This document shows positions 60,404 to 64,000 of a DNA stretch of 64,000 nucleotides, piece by piece. Made by a program: the position numbers and the translations under genes. This stretch comes from an uncultured Dialister sp. (GTDB lineage Bacteria > Bacillota > Negativicutes > Veillonellales > Dialisteraceae): NCBI GenBank assembly GCA_902462205.1, contig CABQAR010000001.1:186001-250000 (forward strand). Reading direction: 5' to 3'. The notes below the pieces were generated by a model, which worked only from the letters and a program-made list of their open reading frames with translations, was not told where the DNA came from and did no database searches. Positions within the stretch are counted from its first letter, which is position 1. Each line of letters starts with the position of its first letter.

Positions 60404-61468
60404 ATGGCAAAACGCAAAATGGATGACTCCTTTGGCGGGATGAATGATCTTAATGAAAGAAAGCGTAAGGTCTTATGGGCTATCGTACAGGATTATTCTT
60501 CGACTGCCGAACCGGTTGGCTCTCGCACCATCGCAAAAAAATATGACCTGGGGGTAAGCAGTGCTACCATCCGAAATGAAATGCAGGATCTTGAAGATGA
60601 AGGATATCTGGAGCAGCCGCATACGTCGGCCGGTCGGATTCCGTCAATCAAAGGCTACCGCTACTATGTAGACTGGTTAATGCAGCCGTCTCCGATGACC
60701 TCGGAAGAAGAATCACTTTTGGATCAGGCATTGACGGATCATGTGACAAAAGTAGATGAAATATTCCGAAACATGGCAAAAGTGGTGGCCATGCTCACGC
60801 ACTCTCTATCTGTGGCGGCATCTTCTGAAATAAAAAGCACGCTTAACTATATCCGTTTTCTTCCTTTGGATGGCCGGCGTGCGATCCTTCTTGTGGTGAC
60901 CAATGAAGGAGATGTATCTAACGCAGTTGTAAATATCCCCAAGGATTCTTCTTTTGATGAGATGCAATTGCTGGCAGATAAACTGAATCATTTTTTACAT
61001 GGACGCGATATTGATGCCACTGATGAATCGGTGATCATGTCATTCCAAAAGGATGTAGAAAGAGATATTTCCTCTTACATGCCTGTATTTACAGCCATGC
61101 AGCAGGCATTGAGCCATCCCAAGCAGGTCTATTCCGGCGGTGCATCCCAGCTGATTGAACAGCCTGAATTCCAAAATATGGAAAAGGTGCAGGACATCCT
61201 GAATCTGCTTGAAGAACGGGATATACTTGAAAGCATGCTGCTTTCCTCTATGGATAAGCCGATTGCAGTGCATATAGGTACTGAAAATACATTTAAATCA
61301 TTTTCTGATTTATCCATTGTCCGCGCACAGTTTACTGCAAACGGAAAGATTATCGGCTCTATCGCTGTTTTGGGGCCGACACGCATGCAGTACAGCAAGG
61401 TTATAGGAATGATGTATTTTATGCAGCAAAGGCTGAATACACTCCTGCGCAGGGATGAAAATGAGTAA
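60404..61468 (+). CDS. hrcA: heat-inducible transcription repressor HrcA
   Basis: Binds CIRCE and represses chaperone genes; needs GroEL to fold. The 354-residue protein has an N-terminal winged helix (ERKRKVLWAIVQDYSSTAEPVGSRTIAKKYD... in parts, with SSATIRNEMQDLEDEGYLEQPHTSAG-type recognition helix) and a GAF-like core ending GPTRMQYSKVIGMMYFMQ. ATG 60404 follows GGGTGA and lies past CIRCE; the upstream frame would place CIRCE in coding sequence. Confidence 0.96.
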   Translation: MAKRKMDDSFGGMNDLNERKRKVLWAIVQDYSSTAEPVGSRTIAKKYDLGVSSATIRNEMQDLEDEGYLEQPHTSAGRIPSIKGYRYYVDWLMQPSPMTSEEESLLDQALTDHVTKVDEIFRNMAKVVAMLTHSLSVAASSEIKSTLNYIRFLPLDGRRAILLVVTNEGDVSNAVVNIPKDSSFDEMQLLADKLNHFLHGRDIDATDESVIMSFQKDVERDISSYMPVFTAMQQALSHPKQVYSGGASQLIEQPEFQNMEKVQDILNLLEERDILESMLLSSMDKPIAVHIGTENTFKSFSDLSIVRAQFTANGKIIGSIAVLGPTRMQYSKVIGMMYFMQQRLNTLLRRDENE

Positions 61469-61565
61469 AAGACATTTTGATGATTATCGAGATGACTGAT
61501 TAAAATATGCAAATGGAAAAAAGATGAAAAAATTTTGGAAGCAGAGGAAACAGGAGGTTCCGCGC

Positions 61566-62177
61566 ATGACGGAAGACAAAGAAAACATAGAAGTGGAAAA
61601 TTGTGAAACGGGTTCTAATGCAGAAGTGCGGGAAGAAATGACCGCGGATGCGGCATCAAAAGAGCAGGTGGATTCATTGCTGCAGCAGGTGATGAAGGCA
61701 CAGGAGGATGCAAAGGAATACAAGGATAAGGCAGAAACTGCTGAATCCAAGCTTGCAACGACGATTTCGCAATATATCCGGCTGCAGGCAGATTTTGACA
61801 ATTTCCGCCGGCGTACCCGTGAAAACGATGCCAAGATGACCGATACGGTGAAAGCAAAAACATTGAAAGAATTTCTTCCGATTATCGATAACTTCGAAAT
61901 GGCTTTGGTACAGATCAAAAAGAGCGATCCGGGAGATGCATTCATCCAAGGTGTTGAACTGCTTCTCAAACAGTTTATTAAGATATTGAATGATTCAGGA
62001 GCCGTTGAGATGGAAGCTCAGGGAAAACCGTTCGATCCCCGATTTCATGAGGCGGTCATGCAGATTACTTCAGATGAATGGGAAGATGATACGGTGTCCA
62101 TGGTTTTGAAAAAGGGATATATGTATAAAGATACTGTGCTTCGTCCTGCCTCGGTACAGGTTTCTCATAAGTCCTAA
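61566..62177 (+). CDS. grpE: nucleotide exchange factor GrpE
   Basis: Releases ADP from DnaK. The 203-residue protein has an acidic N-terminus, a long helix (about residues 40-95, with RLQADFDNFRRRTREN) and a C-terminal beta domain ending VLRPASVQVSHK. AGGAGG is 8 nt before ATG 61566, so this is preferred to ATG 61524. Between hrcA and dnaK as usual. Confidence 0.95.
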   Translation: MTEDKENIEVENCETGSNAEVREEMTADAASKEQVDSLLQQVMKAQEDAKEYKDKAETAESKLATTISQYIRLQADFDNFRRRTRENDAKMTDTVKAKTLKEFLPIIDNFEMALVQIKKSDPGDAFIQGVELLLKQFIKILNDSGAVEMEAQGKPFDPRFHEAVMQITSDEWEDDTVSMVLKKGYMYKDTVLRPASVQVSHKS

Positions 62178-62249
62178 ACGGACTTTGGTTAATTGATATA
62201 GAAAATAATATTGGTTTTACTGCTTGAAAAAAGAAAGGGGACATATTAA

Positions 62250-64000
62250 ATGTCAAAAGTGATTGGTATTGATCTTGGTACAACAAACTCTGTTGTGGCT
62301 GTCATGGAGGGTGGCGAGCCTGTTGTTATTTCCAATACGGAAGGCTCACGCCTTACTCCGTCTGTCGTGGGTTTCTCCAAGACAGGAGAACGTCTTGTAG
62401 GCCAGCTGGCGAAACGCCAGGCTGTTTCCAATCCTTCACGGACCGTCGTATCCATTAAGCGCCACATGGGGGATGCGAATTATAAGGTAACCATTGATGA
62501 CAAATCCTATACACCACAGGAAATTTCTGCAATGATCCTTCAGAAATTGAAGGCGGATGCGGAAGCGTATCTTGGGGAAACGGTTACTGACGCCGTTATT
62601 ACCTGCCCTGCTTACTTTACGGACAGCCAGCGTCAGGCGACAAAAGATGCAGGAGCTATAGCCGGACTGAATGTTCTTCGTATCATCAACGAACCAACGG
62701 CGTCTTCCCTTGCCTATGGCCTGGATAAGGTAAAGGATGGAAAAGAACATCGCTTCCTTGTCTATGACCTTGGCGGCGGTACGTTTGATGTATCTATCCT
62801 TAATCTGGCAGATGGCGTGTTTGAGGTAGAGGCTTCTCACGGCAATGGGCACCTCGGCGGCGATGACTTTGACGCGCGTGTCATGGACTGGATTTCCAAT
62901 ACATTTAAGGCGCAGAACGGTTTTGAACTCCGCCGTGATCCTATGACGAACCAGCGGTTAAAAGAAGCGGCAGAAAAAGCAAAAATTGAATTGTCCAATG
63001 TAATGTCCACTGATGTGAACCTTCCATTTATTACCATGGATTCCAATGGGCAGCCAGTCCATTTTGATGCACAGCTGACTCGTGCGATGTTTGATAAGAT
63101 TACGGAGGATTTAGTGCAGGATACGGTAGAGCCTATCGATATCGCTCTGAAGGATGCAGGGCTCACCGTTAATGATATTGATAAAGTACTTCTTGTCGGC
63201 GGTTCCTCCCGTATTCCGGCAGTACAGACACTGATTAAGAACAAATTCGGCAAAGAACCGAGCAAGAGTGTTAATCCTGATGAATCCGTGGCGGTCGGCG
63301 CAGCAATCCAGGCCGGAGTCTTGAAGGGAGAAGTCAAGGATGTCCTGCTGCTTGACGTAACGCCGCTTTCACTTGGTATCGAAACACTGGGCGGCGTATT
63401 TACCACGATGATCAAGAGAAATACGACCATTCCGACCTCCAAGAGCCAGGTATTCTCTACTGCCAGTGATAACCAGCCTTCTGTAGATATCCATGTTCTG
63501 CAGGGGGAACGTCCGATGGCAGCCAACAATAAAACGCTCGGACGGTTTGAATTAAGTGATATTCCGCCTGCTCCACGCGGAGTTCCGCAGATCCAGGTAA
63601 CCTTCGATATTGATGCGAATGGCATTGTCCATGTATCTGCCAAGGATTTGGGAACCGGCAAGGAACAGAAGATTGATATTAAATCATCTTCCGGTCTGAC
63701 TGACGAAGAAATTGAAAAGATGCAGCAGGATGCGAAAGCGCATGAGGAAGAAGATAAAAAACGTAAAGAGATCATTGAAGAACGCAATAAGGGTGAATCA
63801 TTAATTTATCAGGCCCAGAAGACAGTAAAAGACCTTGGCGATAAGGCTGATGCCGATAAAGTGAAGGAAATCAATGATGCCATAGCCAAACTGCAGGAAA
63901 CCTTAAAAGGAGAAGATGCAGAGAAGATGAAGGCTGACGCTGAAGCATTGACGAAACCGTTGTATGATCTGACAAGCAAGATGTACCAGCAGGCTCAGCA
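62250..64000 (+). CDS. dnaK: chaperone DnaK (3' end outside window)
   Basis: Hsp70 ATPase. About 583 residues are visible; the end lies outside the window. [44 protein letters not shown] and [11 protein letters not shown] define the ATPase domain; [16 protein letters not shown] starts the substrate domain. Between IKRHMGD and YTPQEIS it lacks the roughly 24-residue stretch of E. coli DnaK, the Firmicutes/Gram-positive form. AAAGGGG precedes the ATG. Regulated with hrcA. Confidence 0.97.
   Translation, partial: MSKVIGIDLGTTNSVVAVMEGGEPVVISNTEGSRLTPSVVGFSKTGERLVGQLAKRQAVSNPSRTVVSIKRHMGDANYKVTIDDKSYTPQEISAMILQKLKADAEAYLGETVTDAVITCPAYFTDSQRQATKDAGAIAGLNVLRIINEPTASSLAYGLDKVKDGKEHRFLVYDLGGGTFDVSILNLADGVFEVEASHGNGHLGGDDFDARVMDWISNTFKAQNGFELRRDPMTNQRLKEAAEKAKIELSNVMSTDVNLPFITMDSNGQPVHFDAQLTRAMFDKITEDLVQDTVEPIDIALKDAGLTVNDIDKVLLVGGSSRIPAVQTLIKNKFGKEPSKSVNPDESVAVGAAIQAGVLKGEVKDVLLLDVTPLSLGIETLGGVFTTMIKRNTTIPTSKSQVFSTASDNQPSVDIHVLQGERPMAANNKTLGRFELSDIPPAPRGVPQIQVTFDIDANGIVHVSAKDLGTGKEQKIDIKSSSGLTDEEIEKMQQDAKAHEEEDKKRKEIIEERNKGESLIYQAQKTVKDLGDKADADKVKEINDAIAKLQETLKGEDAEKMKADAEALTKPLYDLTSKMYQQAQ

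Overview
The window is a gene-dense stretch of bacterial chromosome, almost all on the + strand, with short gaps, many ATGA/TAATG-type gene overlaps and sigma70/SigA-type promoters. It contains no rRNA, tRNA, insertion sequence, prophage or CRISPR array that I could recognise. It combines Firmicutes traits (HrcA/CIRCE heat-shock control, RNase Y, recD2, comF, nucleoside kinase with a TGS-like N-terminus, and a DnaK lacking the extra N-terminal segment of E. coli DnaK) with a complete diderm outer-membrane toolkit (BamA, TamB, OmpH/Skp chaperones, MlaEFD, TolC, LpxD, an LpxL-like acyltransferase). That mix points to a Negativicutes bacterium (Veillonella/Dialister/Megasphaera group). Moderate GC makes a Dialister-like genus plausible, but I cannot fix the genus from sequence alone.

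Layout. 1-2.9 kb: the end of a YhaN-like coiled-coil ATPase, converging on an acyltransferase-3 gene. 3-16 kb: rpsB-tsf, then a long operon for translation and isoprenoid/lipid precursors: pyrH-frr-orf-uppS-cdsA-dxr-rseP-ispG-proS-chorismate mutase-recD2-comF. 16-22.6 kb: two minus-strand genes (HD-GYP, small GNAT), a metallo-beta-lactamase-fold protein, a small membrane protein, rny, htrA-rlmH and a CBS-domain gene. 22.6-25.1 kb: murA overlapping an MreB-family gene.

25.2-45 kb is the outer-membrane region. It holds an exported biotinyl/lipoyl-like domain protein, an exported S55 (SpoIVB-type) peptidase, mlaE-mlaF-mlaD, tolC, a very large tamB, an alternative sigma factor, a single-pass membrane protein, bamA, an unrecognised exported protein with internal repeats, three consecutive OmpH/Skp-like genes (two predicted lipoproteins), lpxD and an lpxL-like gene. 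Together these cover lipid transport, barrel assembly, periplasmic chaperoning and lipid A synthesis. The sigma factor and its membrane-anchored neighbour could be a dedicated envelope regulator, which is inference.

45-64 kb: alpha/beta hydrolase, MFS exporter, nucleoside kinase, thioredoxin-reductase-like gene with a palindrome inside its promoter, nth, a minus-strand polytopic membrane protein, pncA-like-thiL-gpmA-patatin, the tRNA t6A genes tsaE-tsaB-rimI-tsaD, a histidine kinase/ANTAR-regulator pair, a second metallo-beta-lactamase-fold hydrolase, and hrcA-grpE-dnaK behind a perfect CIRCE element. dnaK runs off the right end. The most promising material for new biology is the 25-43 kb envelope cluster, especially the repeat protein beside bamA, the sigma/membrane-protein pair and the exported biotinyl-like protein.
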